44,796 nucleotides of DNA from contig CAJTKI010000003.1 in the NCBI GenBank assembly GCA_910576875.1, forward strand, positions 1 to 44,796, written 5' to 3'. The position numbers and the translations under genes were made by a program. How positions within the stretch are numbered: position 1 is the first letter of the stretch; every line of letters starts with the position of its first letter. The notes beneath the pieces were generated by a model that worked only from the letters and a program-made list of their open reading frames with translations, was not told the origin of the DNA and searched no databases. The DNA is from an uncultured Christensenella sp. (GTDB lineage: Bacteria > Bacillota > Clostridia > Christensenellales > UBA3700). Shown in pieces: positions 33,789 to 41,971 of the stretch.

Positions 33789-35042
33789 ATGCATAAGATT
33801 GGTTACAAAAATACGCTGGGATGTTGTTGTATGTGTTATTTCGCGCAGGCAGTCGCGGTCAATTTATCGCCGGTGCTGTTCGGCGTGTTCCACCGCCTGT
33901 ATCATCTGGACTTGTCGCTGTTGGGCGTATTGATCGCGGTCAATTTCGTCTCCCAACTGGCGGTTGACCTGCTGTGCGCGCCGCTGTGCCGCCGACTCGG
34001 CTACCGCGCGAGCATGTCGATCGCACTGGTTTTCTGCGCGCTGGGCATGATCTTGCTGGGCACGCTCGTACGGATATGGGATCGCGCGTTTGTCGCGCTG
34101 CTCATCCCGACCGTCGCGTTTTCGGTCGGCGGCGGCATGCTGGAAGTCGTCGTCTCGCCCGTTGCGGACGCGATCGCTCCGACGCGATCCAAAGGCGTGA
34201 TGGGACTGCTGTTTTCGTTTTATTCATGGGGACAGTTGCTCGTCGTACTGCTCACGTCGATCGCGCTGACGCTCCTGCAAGACGCGCTGTGGTATCTGTT
34301 GCCGTACGTATGGGCGGCGGTTCCGCTGGGCGCGCTGATCGCGCTGCAAACGTGCGCGTATCCGCCGCAAGAGCCGCCGAGCGACGCAAAGCGCTTTTTG
34401 CTCAACCGCTATTTCGTGCTCGCGATGCTCGTCATGCTATGCGCGGGCGCGAGCGAAATGATCGTCTCCCAATGGTCGTCGCTGTTTGCCGAAACGGCGC
34501 TGCAATTGCCCAAACTCGCGGGCGACGCGCTCGGCGCGTGCGGCTTTGCGCTATGTATGGGAATCGGACGGCTGTGGATCGCGATCAAACCGCCGCGCAA
34601 TCCCGACCGCGTTCTGATCGCGGCGGGCGCGATGTTGATCGTCTCGTTTGCGATGCTGAGTCTGATCCCCAATCCGTACATATGCCTGCTGGGATGCTCG
34701 TTGACCGGTCTGTCCGTAAGTTGGATGTGGCCGATCACGGTCAGTCGTTGCGCGGGACGCTTTCCGACGGCGGGCGCGCTGATGTTCGGACTGCTCGCGG
34801 TCAGCGGCGACGTCGGATGCAGTCTCGGTCCGTTGCTCTCGGGCGTATGGTCGGAATTTGCGATGCAATCGCCTATATTGCAACAGCTTGCCGCGCGCAC
34901 GGGCGCAAGCGTCGAACAACTGGGCATGCGCGTCGGCGTGGGCGCGTGCGCAATCTTCCCGATCCTGCTGTTGATCGCGTTGATCCTGCTGGCAGTCGAA
35001 CAGCGTCGCCGGCCGTCCCCGCGCGCCGACGAGCCGCGTTAG
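33789..35042 (+). CDS. Major facilitator superfamily transporter
   Basis: A 417-residue integral membrane protein with about twelve hydrophobic helices in two halves separated by a basic cytoplasmic loop (PPQEPPSDAKRF, about residues 195-207). It resembles MFS members of the sugar or drug efflux kind (for example, FucP-like), but no substrate motif is clear. I start at ATG; a TTG two codons earlier is equally open and neither has a ribosome site. A 14-bp palindrome CCGCCCGCGGGCGG (33769-33782) sits directly upstream. Its stop overlaps the stop of the opposing PNPOx gene by 4 bases. Confidence 0.78.
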   Translation: MHKIGYKNTLGCCCMCYFAQAVAVNLSPVLFGVFHRLYHLDLSLLGVLIAVNFVSQLAVDLLCAPLCRRLGYRASMSIALVFCALGMILLGTLVRIWDRAFVALLIPTVAFSVGGGMLEVVVSPVADAIAPTRSKGVMGLLFSFYSWGQLLVVLLTSIALTLLQDALWYLLPYVWAAVPLGALIALQTCAYPPQEPPSDAKRFLLNRYFVLAMLVMLCAGASEMIVSQWSSLFAETALQLPKLAGDALGACGFALCMGIGRLWIAIKPPRNPDRVLIAAGAMLIVSFAMLSLIPNPYICLLGCSLTGLSVSWMWPITVSRCAGRFPTAGALMFGLLAVSGDVGCSLGPLLSGVWSEFAMQSPILQQLAARTGASVEQLGMRVGVGACAIFPILLLIALILLAVEQRRRPSPRADEPR

Positions 35043-35536
35043 TCGCGCGAATCCGCCGCAAGGCGCGCGCGTTTGCCGGTCATGTGTTCGATCCGCAACG
35101 CGATCATGCAATAGCGACCTTCCGCCTGCTCGATCTCCCGCCGTCGCTCGGACGGCGCGACGTCGGGCGCGTACTTGTCCGCCAGAATTCCGATCGCGTA
35201 GGCGTGCTCCCGCGCATCGTCCACGATCCGCGCGTTGCCGAACGCGATGACGCTCTCATAATCCGTCGTAAATTCGCGACTCGCTACGCGGTCGCGTCCG
35301 ATCGCGCAAAACGATGCTTTGGCGCAATTGCGGATCGCGTCGAGTTTGTGCCCGTCGCGCGCGCTGTGGAAATACACCGTCGCGCGCTCCCCGTCGTATA
35401 CAAAACTCATCGGCACCGCGTACGGATACCCGTCGTCGCCCGCCAATGCCAACACGCCGCTCGTCGCGTCTCGCAAAATACGCTCGCAATCGCTCGGATC
35501 GGTCTGCTGCGCTCGTCTGCGCATGGTTCGAAACAT
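35039..35536 (-). CDS. Pyridoxamine 5'-phosphate oxidase-like flavin-binding protein
   Basis: A 165-residue protein with a split-barrel FMN-binding fold: ILRDATSGVLALAGDDGYPYAVPMSFVYD, then IYFHSARDGHKLD-like (VYFHSARDGHKLDAIR) and ASFCAIGRD. Such NimA/PNPOx-like proteins bind flavin or F420 and are often linked to drug or nitro-compound resistance; function here is not established. GGGAGG lies 5 bases before ATG. It follows the MATE gene by 41 bases without a terminator, so the two probably form an operon. Confidence 0.83.
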   Translation of the reverse strand: MFRTMRRRAQQTDPSDCERILRDATSGVLALAGDDGYPYAVPMSFVYDGERATVYFHSARDGHKLDAIRNCAKASFCAIGRDRVASREFTTDYESVIAFGNARIVDDAREHAYAIGILADKYAPDVAPSERRREIEQAEGRYCMIALRIEHMTGKRARLAADSRD

Positions 35537-35577
35537 TTGTGCCTCCCTCTTCCCGTCCGAGACGGGACATCCATCGT

Positions 35578-36921
35578 TTATTGCCGTCGACGTTTGCCGC
35601 CGGATGCAGCGCGCGCCCGCACGTACACTGCGACGCCGAGCGCACAGACGAGAGCTTCCGTCAACGGCAGCGCCAGCCATACGCCGGTCAATCCCGCGAC
35701 GGATTCTAGCGCAAAGATCGTCGGAACGATCAACACCAGCCCGCGCAGCAGTGCAATCGCATGCGCCGGAGCGGCGCGCTTGACGGAGGTAAAATACGCC
35801 GCGATCACGATATTCCAACCGATAAACGGCGTCGCGATAAAGTACAGCCGCAGCCCGAACGTCGCGATGCTTTGCAACTGCGGATCGCGATCGCGATTGA
35901 ATATCCCCGCGATCGGAGACGCGCACAGACACAGGATCGCATAGATCGCCAACGCAAGCGCCGCAACCGTCGCGATCGCATAACGCGCGGTACGCGCCAA
36001 CGTCGCGTCGTCTCCCGTCCCGCACGCGCGACTGAACAGCGGCTGTACGCCCTGCGCCAATCCGGTATAAACGGCGATGACGACCATCGCGAGATTGGCG
36101 ACGACCCCGTATGCGGCGACGCCGACGTTGCCGGCTTGCCGCAAGAACACCAGATTGAACACGATCATGACGATGCCGCCCGACAACTCCCCGACCAACG
36201 ACGGCACGCCCAGCGACAGGATCGATCCGAACGTCGTCGCCGCGATCTTTGCGCGCACGGGACGAAAACCGTTGCGGCGGCGCAACCAATGCGTCGCCAG
36301 CACGCCGACGCTGATCAGCGGCGAAACGCCGGTCGCCAGCACCGCGCCCAAAATCCCCAATCGCAGCGGAAATATCATGATATAATCGAATACGATGTTA
36401 AACAAACTGCCCGTCAGCATCGCGCACATCGCAAGACGCGGCGCGCCGTCGTTGCGCACAAAACACAACAAAACATCGTTGAGCAAAAACGCCGGCGAAA
36501 ACAACAACAAAAACCGCAGATACGTCCGCGTCATATCCCGCACCGGACCGTCCGCGCCGAGCAAGCGCGCCATGCCGTCCGCCGCTCCCAGACCGAGCGC
36601 GACGAACGCGACGGAAAATCCGAGCGTCATCCACAGCGTCGCCGTATACGCGCGATCGGCTTGCGCGTCGTCGCCCTGCCCCTTGGCAAGCGCGTAACGC
36701 GTCGCGCCGCCCATACCGAGCATCAATCCGCATCCGTGCACCGCCGTATAGACGGGGATCGCAAAGTTGAGCGCCGCCAAACCGTCCGAGCCCATGCCTT
36801 TGGATACAAAAAACGTATCGGCGAGAATATAACACGACAACCCCAGCATCCCGACGATGTTGGCGATCGCATACCGAACGTATTCGGAAAAAACGGATTG
36901 CGCGCGTACTCTGCCCGACAT
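35578..36921 (-). CDS. MATE-family efflux transporter
   Basis: A 447-residue transporter of twelve helices in two six-helix halves, with the MATE-like sequence ADTFFVSKGMGSDGLAALNFAIPVY early, and the start of the second half at GVPSLVGELSGGIVMIVFNLVFLR. It exports cations or drugs in exchange for H+ or Na+; the substrate cannot be inferred. The start MSGRVRAQSV follows AAGGAGCGTT. It is preceded by a leader of about 84 nt with a terminator-like hairpin, which suggests attenuation. The basic C-terminus (ASGGKRRRQ) is cytosolic. Confidence 0.88.
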   Translation of the reverse strand: MSGRVRAQSVFSEYVRYAIANIVGMLGLSCYILADTFFVSKGMGSDGLAALNFAIPVYTAVHGCGLMLGMGGATRYALAKGQGDDAQADRAYTATLWMTLGFSVAFVALGLGAADGMARLLGADGPVRDMTRTYLRFLLLFSPAFLLNDVLLCFVRNDGAPRLAMCAMLTGSLFNIVFDYIMIFPLRLGILGAVLATGVSPLISVGVLATHWLRRRNGFRPVRAKIAATTFGSILSLGVPSLVGELSGGIVMIVFNLVFLRQAGNVGVAAYGVVANLAMVVIAVYTGLAQGVQPLFSRACGTGDDATLARTARYAIATVAALALAIYAILCLCASPIAGIFNRDRDPQLQSIATFGLRLYFIATPFIGWNIVIAAYFTSVKRAAPAHAIALLRGLVLIVPTIFALESVAGLTGVWLALPLTEALVCALGVAVYVRARAASGGKRRRQ

Positions 36922-36933
36922 AACGCTCCTTAC

Positions 36934-37005
36934 AAAAAAATGCGCCGCGCTCCCGCTTGCGGGGAGCCGACGCGCGCTCCTTTGTATCAAAGAAGCGGCG
37001 GTATT
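36934..37005 (-). promoter_or_regulatory. Attenuator-like leader of the MATE operon
   Basis: On the minus strand a hairpin with core GCTCCC/GGGAGC (36949-36967), extendable by GCGC pairs, ends in a run of seven T (36934-36940) just before the ribosome site AAGGAG. The 5' part of the leader holds CGCCGC (36995-37000), which can pair fully with GCGGCG (36943-36948) of the hairpin's 3' flank. This is the layout of a terminator-antiterminator switch. No known riboswitch class is recognised. Confidence 0.5.
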
Positions 37006-37011
37006 TTTTCT

Positions 37012-37040
37012 ATCATAACACGGAGTCCGTCAAAAAGCAA
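37012..37040 (-). promoter_or_regulatory. Promoter of the MATE-PNPOx operon
   Basis: TTGCTT (37035-37040), 17-base spacer, TATGAT (37012-37017) on the minus strand. The predicted start of transcription is near 37005. Confidence 0.6.
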
Positions 37041-37078
37041 CCCGATCGAACGGGCGCGCGAAACTTACCGAAACGCGG

Positions 37079-37342
37079 TCAAAACCGCCGCAAACCGTAT
37101 TTCTCCAACACACCCGTCGCGCGAAAGCGATCCCGCGCGTCGCCGTGCCAGGCCGCAAGCACCGCGCTGTATTCTTGCAAGGACATGCACTGTGCGAGCA
37201 CAATGCAATATTCCAACGCTTCGTTCATGCGCTCTTCGAACGTTGCCGCAAGACATGCGGACAACCGAATCACTTCGTCGCGCCACTCGTTGCCGCGCAG
37301 CGTGCGTACAAAGCGCGCCGCCAACTCTTCAAATCCGGACAT
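37079..37342 (-). CDS. Small protein of unknown function, 87 residues
   Basis: An 87-residue, predicted all-helical soluble protein: MSGFEELAARFVRTLRGNEWRDEVIRLSA, then MNEALEYCIVLAQCMSLQEY and GDARDRFRATGVLEKYGLRRF. It has no signal peptide, membrane helix or recognisable domain. The start follows GGGGGAAAAAC and the codon use agrees with its neighbours, which supports a real gene. It lies upstream of the MATE promoter on the same strand, with 36 bases of that promoter beyond its stop, so co-transcription is possible. Confidence 0.55.
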   Translation of the reverse strand: MSGFEELAARFVRTLRGNEWRDEVIRLSACLAATFEERMNEALEYCIVLAQCMSLQEYSAVLAAWHGDARDRFRATGVLEKYGLRRF

Positions 37343-37433
37343 TGTTTTTCCCCCGATCCCATCGTACGGTCATCATACCACGGCGCGGCAACGCAAACGC
37401 GTTTTGCGCTTGCGGAAAAACCCCGTAAATCTG

Positions 37434-37460
37434 CAAAATCGACGGCATACGACCGTCGAT
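37434..37460 (-). terminator. Terminator of the GNAT gene
   Basis: ATCGACGG (37438-37445) and CCGTCGAT (37453-37460) form an 8-bp stem around a 7-base loop; on the minus strand TTTTGC follows. Confidence 0.7.
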
Positions 37461-37542
37461 CCGCAATTTGCATTCTCCGACACGGCGCAACATGCGTTCC
37501 CAATCGATTTCGCCGGCGCCGCGCGCACGCCGATCGGCGCGA

Positions 37543-38022
37543 TTATTCCGCCGAATCCGTATCTCCGTGCGCATCGGACAAGCGCTTGCGCATGACGATT
37601 TCCCGCGCCCGTCGATAGCCGATCTTGCGATACAACGCCTGCGCGGCGCGATTGCAACTCCCCGTCTTCAACGAAAAACTCCCGATCGCATACCGCTGCG
37701 CGCAATACCGCTCCGCATGCGCGATCATGGCGCGCGCGATTCCCCGACGGCGGGCGCGCGGAGCGACATAGACTTCGCTGATCTCCGCATAACGCCGCGC
37801 ATAACAAAACGAAGTCGCAATCTGCGCGCAAACGAATCCGACGACCTGCCCGTTCGTCTCCGCAACGAAGACGATCTCTCCCGCAGTCGCTTCCAACGCC
37901 GCCGCCACGCGATCCGCCGTCGTCGCGTCGACTCCGTTAAAGTCGCGATTCAATTCGTACAGCGCAGCCGCATCGCCGCGCGTCGCCGTTCGCACGACGA
38001 TATCCGCTCTATCCGTTTGCAT
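37543..38022 (-). CDS. GNAT-family N-acetyltransferase
   Basis: A 159-residue acetyltransferase. The acetyl-CoA motif A is VYVAPRARRRGIARAMIAHAE (with the R/Q-x-x-G-x-A loop as RRRGIA), and motif B follows in CNRAAQALYRKIGYRRARE. Substrate unknown; resemblance to RimI-like or small-molecule acetyltransferases cannot be resolved. GGAGG lies 6 bases before ATG. Its own promoter is clear and a terminator follows, so it is monocistronic. Confidence 0.86.
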   Translation of the reverse strand: MQTDRADIVVRTATRGDAAALYELNRDFNGVDATTADRVAAALEATAGEIVFVAETNGQVVGFVCAQIATSFCYARRYAEISEVYVAPRARRRGIARAMIAHAERYCAQRYAIGSFSLKTGSCNRAAQALYRKIGYRRAREIVMRKRLSDAHGDTDSAE

Positions 38023-38124
38023 CACATTCCTCCGTCGAATTCCGTACGCCGACCGTCTGCGCGTACGCCGTTGCTTTCCGTTTTCGTTTTGCCCGTCGCA
38101 ATCGCATTTTCGTTCGGCAAACTC

Positions 38125-38153
38125 AGTATACCAAAACTTCGCCGCCCGAGCAA
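38125..38153 (-). promoter_or_regulatory. Promoter of the GNAT gene
   Basis: TTGCTC (38148-38153), 17-base spacer, TATACT (38125-38130) on the minus strand, about 100 bases before the start codon. Confidence 0.6.
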
Positions 38154-38265
38154 GTCTCGCCTTTTGCAAGACGCCGTCGACGCATGCCGCCGCCATGCCC
38201 TTTTGCACGCAAATCCGATTACAAACCTTCTGCAAACAAGCGTAAAATATACCCGCCGAAAAAAA

Positions 38266-38295
38266 GTTGTAGGAAAAGTATACCTTTCCTACAAC
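38266..38295. repeat. Palindrome 1 upstream of the BspA-like lipoprotein gene
   Basis: GTTGTAGGAAA (38266-38276) and its complement TTTCCTACAAC (38285-38295) flank AGTATACC. The half sites read TTGTAG and TACAAC 17 bases apart, so it could overlap a promoter. Its centre is at 38280.5. Confidence 0.75.
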
Positions 38296-38373
38296 ATCCG
38301 ATTTTGGTGAAAAACGACGATTTCGTCTTTTCAAATATAACACAAACGTATCAAATCATGCAACTGTTCGGAC

Positions 38374-38397
38374 GTAGAAAAAGTATACTTTTCTTAC
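38374..38397. repeat. Palindrome 2 upstream of the BspA-like lipoprotein gene
   Basis: A second, 24-bp version of the palindrome (GTAGAAAAAGTA / TACTTTTCTTAC) with centre 38385.5, exactly 105 bp from the first. Its middle contains TATACT (38384-38389), a possible -10 box just ahead of the AAAAGGAG ribosome site. Confidence 0.7.
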
Positions 38398-38418
38398 TGC
38401 TTCCAAAAGGAGTACTTT

Positions 38419-40311
38419 ATGAAAAAGAAATCGATTATCGCGTTTTTATCGCTGATCTTCGCCATCGCGTGCGTCGCGGGACTGACGTCCTGTATCGATG
38501 ACGGAACGCATACGCATGCGTTCGATTCGGCTTGGTCAACGACCGATACGCACCATTGGCACGCATGCGACGGCTGCGACGAACAATCCGATTATGCGCC
38601 GCATGCGTTCGGGGAATGGACGATTCTTACACCTGCAACCGAAACAACCCCGGGCAGCCGAAGCCGCGCTTGTTCGACTTGCGGATACGCGCAAGTACAA
38701 CAAATCCCCGAATTGTCCCACACGCATACCTATGCGACGACGTACACGTACGACGAGCGCGAACATTGGCGCGCCGCGACGTGCGGACACGATGTGAAAA
38801 TCGATCGTGCCGCGCATGCGTTCCGAGACGGCGCTTGCTCAGTTTGCGGATGCGCGGATCCGAACGCCGTCTACGACTTTACCGAAGTCCGAGACGACGG
38901 CGAGTTGATCGGATACGCAATCGCCGTCAAAGCCGAATGCAGATCCAACACCGCATTTACGATCCCGGAAGAATATGACGGCAAACCCGTCGTCGCGATT
39001 GCCGATTATGCGTTCCGCGAAACCGCAATGACAACGCTTACGATCCCCGATTGCATTCAAAGCATCGGCAACAGCGCATTTTGGTCGAGCGAATTGAAGG
39101 AAATCGTTATTCCGGACTCTGTCCGAACGATCGGCTACGCTTTCTACGCCGCGCCGAAACTGGAACAGGTCGTTCTGGGCAACGGAATCGAAGAGATCCC
39201 GATGTACGCGTTTCGCGCGACGCCGTCGCTGACTTCGGTGCAACTGGGCAATCGCGTCCGTTCGATCGGCGACTACGCCTTTTATCAATGCGGCATCTCC
39301 CGCATCAAGTTGCCGGATAGCGTACAGACGCTGGGCAAGAGCGTATTCCACGATGCGACCTCTTTGCAATCGATCGTATTGAGCAGCCAAATCACGAGCA
39401 TTCCGGAATACACGTTCTACAACTGCTCGCAGTTGCAAGCTTTCTCGCTGGCAAACATTTCGCAAGTCGGCGCCAAAGCGTTTTACAATTGCGGCAATTT
39501 CCAAGCCGATATCTCAACCGAAACGACGGAGTTTGCAACCGACGCATTTCGACAGAGCGGAATCGCGAGTCTATACTGGGACAAACCGACCGTCCCGCGA
39601 TACGGATTTACGGATCTTCCCCGCCTGACTTCGGTCGTACTCGGCGACAACGTCACCAAACTCGACTCTTTTGCTTTCCAAAACTGTGCCGCGCTGAAAT
39701 CAATCTCCATCGGCAAATCTTTGAGCGCGTACGACGGTTCGGCATTTGCAGGTTGTCCGTACGGTACGATTACCGTGCATCCGGACAACGCATCTCTGAG
39801 CGTCGCAGACAACATGCTTTTGAGTAAGGATGGCACAATCTTGAAACGGGCAAATGCCGCAGGCGATATCCCCTCTACCGTTACGACAATCGGCGGCTAT
39901 GCTTTCTACGGACACGAGGCGATCGAAACCCTGACGTGCGAAAACATTCGATTCATCCAAGACTATGCGTTTGCCGGGTGTAAGAAACTCAAAAGCGTTA
40001 CGCTGATGCCCAATCCCAACAAAGGCGCATTCGCCGTACAATCGCATGCGTTTGCCGATTGTCTGCAATTGCAAACCGTTGTCGTCCCCGCAAAAGTCGG
40101 TCATCTGGGCATGAGCGTGTTCAAAGGATGCACCGATTTGCAAAGCGTCCGATTCGAATATACCCCAAATTGGAAAGTGCTGAAAAACGGCGAATCTTCT
40201 TCCGCGGGCACGCTCGTCGATGTCAGCGATCCGCACAAAAACGTCGAATATTTTATCGACCTATACGCCGATCGCAGTTGGTACAACGGATCCGCGCAAA
40301 ACAATTACTGA
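38419..40311 (+). CDS. BspA-type leucine-rich-repeat surface lipoprotein
   Basis: A 630-residue lipoprotein. A signal peptide ends in lipobox LTSC (C25). Residues 26-150 are Cys/His-rich repeats with HTHxF..W..HHWHAC..C and CSTCGY, likely to bind metal. From about residue 170 to 600 run BspA/LRR_5 repeats, the recurring pattern IxxxAFxxCxxLxxIxLPxxxxxIGxxAF (for example YAFYQCGISRIKLPDSVQTLG). BspA proteins mediate adhesion or cell contact in anaerobes; a specific partner is unknown. AAAAGGAG is 8 bases before ATG. The gene stands alone with two palindromes upstream and a long terminator after a 240-base gap. Confidence 0.88.
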   Translation: MKKKSIIAFLSLIFAIACVAGLTSCIDDGTHTHAFDSAWSTTDTHHWHACDGCDEQSDYAPHAFGEWTILTPATETTPGSRSRACSTCGYAQVQQIPELSHTHTYATTYTYDEREHWRAATCGHDVKIDRAAHAFRDGACSVCGCADPNAVYDFTEVRDDGELIGYAIAVKAECRSNTAFTIPEEYDGKPVVAIADYAFRETAMTTLTIPDCIQSIGNSAFWSSELKEIVIPDSVRTIGYAFYAAPKLEQVVLGNGIEEIPMYAFRATPSLTSVQLGNRVRSIGDYAFYQCGISRIKLPDSVQTLGKSVFHDATSLQSIVLSSQITSIPEYTFYNCSQLQAFSLANISQVGAKAFYNCGNFQADISTETTEFATDAFRQSGIASLYWDKPTVPRYGFTDLPRLTSVVLGDNVTKLDSFAFQNCAALKSISIGKSLSAYDGSAFAGCPYGTITVHPDNASLSVADNMLLSKDGTILKRANAAGDIPSTVTTIGGYAFYGHEAIETLTCENIRFIQDYAFAGCKKLKSVTLMPNPNKGAFAVQSHAFADCLQLQTVVVPAKVGHLGMSVFKGCTDLQSVRFEYTPNWKVLKNGESSSAGTLVDVSDPHKNVEYFIDLYADRSWYNGSAQNNY

Positions 40312-40551
40312 TCGCGACTCCGCTCCGCGGGATCGGATGCCGCGGAAGCGGATCGGACGCATTCGCGTCAACCAACCGCAATCAAGCGTCTCCAAGCCCA
40401 ATCGCATACCGCTGTGTCGGGATCAATCGTTACAGATTCGCTTGACGCCCATCGTACGTCATCGAGTCGATCGACACTGCCACGCAAACGACAAAGCGGT
40501 ATGGATGCGCCGCTCGGATCGCGATATCGCCGACGACTTGCGAGATCATAC

Positions 40552-40590
40552 AAAAAGGGCTTTTGCACATCTGTGCAAAAGCCCTTTTTT
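40552..40590. terminator. Large bidirectional terminator between BspA-like and orphan genes
   Basis: A perfect 18-bp stem, AAAAAGGGCTTTTGCACA (40552-40569) against TGTGCAAAAGCCCTTTTT (40572-40589), with a 2-base loop plus T runs. It serves the lipoprotein and the gene that ends at 40611. Confidence 0.92.
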
Positions 40591-40610
40591 CAATCAACGA
40601 TCGTACCTTA

Positions 40611-41411
40611 CTAAAATTCTATCATCGGAAACACCCGTTTCAACCAATCCGCACAGATACCGTCGCGTTTGCGCCAGCGGTGGACGGGATAATAGAAATC
40701 GTTCTTGTGCTCGACCGATCCGCGCGCGTACGTATCCGCAAATCGATCGTAAAAACACGGATATTCTTGCGATGCCAAAACGCCGCATATGCCCAGTATG
40801 CCCAACAAAATGCACGTCTCCGTCTTGTTGGTCGGCAATATGCGCTCTTGCAGAATGCGATCGCGCAATTTGCCGACTTTATCCGTATCGTCCAACTGCT
40901 CCACGCACCCCAATATGCGTTTGAATATCTCCGTATCGCGCGGCGTCGGCGCGACTTTGGGCATTTCGACAAACCGCTCCAAATCGAACAACGCAAAATC
41001 CGCGTTTGTGTGGTTGTACCCGCCGAATTTGTACCGCATGAAATTCATGACGTTCCGATCGATCCGCCGATGCCAAGCGCAAATCTCGCACGAGCTTTCC
41101 AAAACCGTAGATCGTTTTTCGTGCCGTTCGATCGCCGCCGCATACCAATAACTGCCCAGCGCCGATCTGTATTCCAACTTGCGCGTCGAAAGGCTGTACA
41201 AAAACGCGTTTGCAGCGTCCGCCGGCTCGATCTTGCGCACTGCGGCGCAAATCCGCTCCAACGTCTCCGCGTGCGAAATCTCCTGTTCCGCCGGCTCGAA
41301 CATATACCCCTCCGCCTTCGCAATCGCAAAGTCTTGTTCGGATATCGTCGGCTGTCGCTTCCAGCCGTTCGACCAAAAATAATCCAACAGGATTCTCTGT
41401 CCCTTATCCAT
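40611..41411 (-). CDS. Uncharacterised 266-residue protein
   Basis: A soluble protein without signal peptide. Recognisable patches are an N-terminal DYFWSNGWKRQPTISEQDFAIAKAEGYMFEP, a helical middle, a CxxC pair in SSCEICAWHRR, and a C-terminus with YYPVHRWRKRDGICADWLKRVFP. I have seen a similar RW..xDGI/xN...FP ending in Clostridia hypotheticals, but no role. It starts after AAGGAGCGCG with a near-upstream TATACT promoter (41429-41434), and ends at the long terminator. It may be monocistronic. I do not assign a function. Confidence 0.65.
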   Translation of the reverse strand: MDKGQRILLDYFWSNGWKRQPTISEQDFAIAKAEGYMFEPAEQEISHAETLERICAAVRKIEPADAANAFLYSLSTRKLEYRSALGSYWYAAAIERHEKRSTVLESSCEICAWHRRIDRNVMNFMRYKFGGYNHTNADFALFDLERFVEMPKVAPTPRDTEIFKRILGCVEQLDDTDKVGKLRDRILQERILPTNKTETCILLGILGICGVLASQEYPCFYDRFADTYARGSVEHKNDFYYPVHRWRKRDGICADWLKRVFPMIEF

Positions 41412-41740
41412 TCGCGCTCCTTACCGCCAGTATAGCACAAAAGCGTCGTCCGATCATGCCTTTGCCGAAAAATCTTACGCGCACCGCCCGATCAAGCGGA
41501 TCTCTATATAATACCGCGCGAATCCAAGCGAATCCGATTCGGCAATCGATAGCGCCGCCCGCTGCGCGCATCATCGAATCCTAGGATGTTTCAAGCGTTG
41601 CAACGCCCGCTTTTCGCCGACATTATAAACAAGACGCGAAATATTTTCGCGCCTTGTTATATAAATTGCTTAACTAAGCGCATTGCAAGCATCCCGTATC
41701 GCAGGCATCCCGCATAAATCTCAAATCGCTTTCGGTAAAA
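41412..41740. other. 329-base intergenic region between orphan gene and zinc-ribbon gene
   Basis: It contains TATACT (41429-41434) for the orphan gene, with only a weak -35, and a hairpin near 41640. A TATAAT at 41507 has no -35 partner. No gene is visible. Confidence 0.5.
41628..41658 (-). terminator. Hairpin downstream of the zinc-ribbon gene
   Basis: AACAAG (41628-41633) and CTTGTT (41653-41658), then a mismatch and CGCGAAA/TTTCGCG (41635-41651), form a long stem. The T run on the minus strand is poor, so termination strength is uncertain. Confidence 0.6.
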
Positions 41741-41971
41741 TCAATTCTGCCAATTTCTGCGTTCCTTTTTGCAGTACAATTTTTCGGGATCCGCGCAGTA
41801 TGTACGAACGACGCTTCCGCAATCGCGACAAACGGTCGCAAAGAGCGCCGCGCTCCGCAAGCCGCCGTTCTGTACGGGCGTTAAGTATGCGCCGCCGTAA
41901 GATGCGACTCGTGTTTCCATCATTTCTTCGCCGCCGCAAAACGGACATATCCGGATTTTGATCTCTTTCAT
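41741..41971 (-). CDS. Small zinc-ribbon protein
   Basis: A 76-residue protein with two CxxC pairs: CPFC near residues 9-12 and CRDC near 48-51, with the middle SYGGAYLTPVQNGG and a C-terminus TYCADPEKLYCKKE. The pattern is a single zinc ribbon of the kind found in small nucleic-acid-associated proteins of Clostridia. I recognise no named family. MKEIKIRICPFCGG follows AAGGGGAAATATT. The promoter is strong, and it lies just upstream of the A/T-rich island. Confidence 0.68.
   Translation of the reverse strand: MKEIKIRICPFCGGEEMMETRVASYGGAYLTPVQNGGLRSAALFATVCRDCGSVVRTYCADPEKLYCKKERRNWQN

Larger units (their letters stand above)
38023..38418. other. 396-base intergenic region between GNAT and BspA-like genes
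   Basis: It holds the GNAT promoter and two palindromes of the lipoprotein promoter region. Its right half (38240-38418) is more A/T-rich than the flanking genes. I see no open frame with a ribosome site and no structured RNA beyond the palindromes. Confidence 0.5.

Noticed and set aside
41507..41512. TATAAT as a promoter of an unseen small RNA
   Set aside because: No -35 partner, no terminator at a sensible distance and no structured transcript visible.
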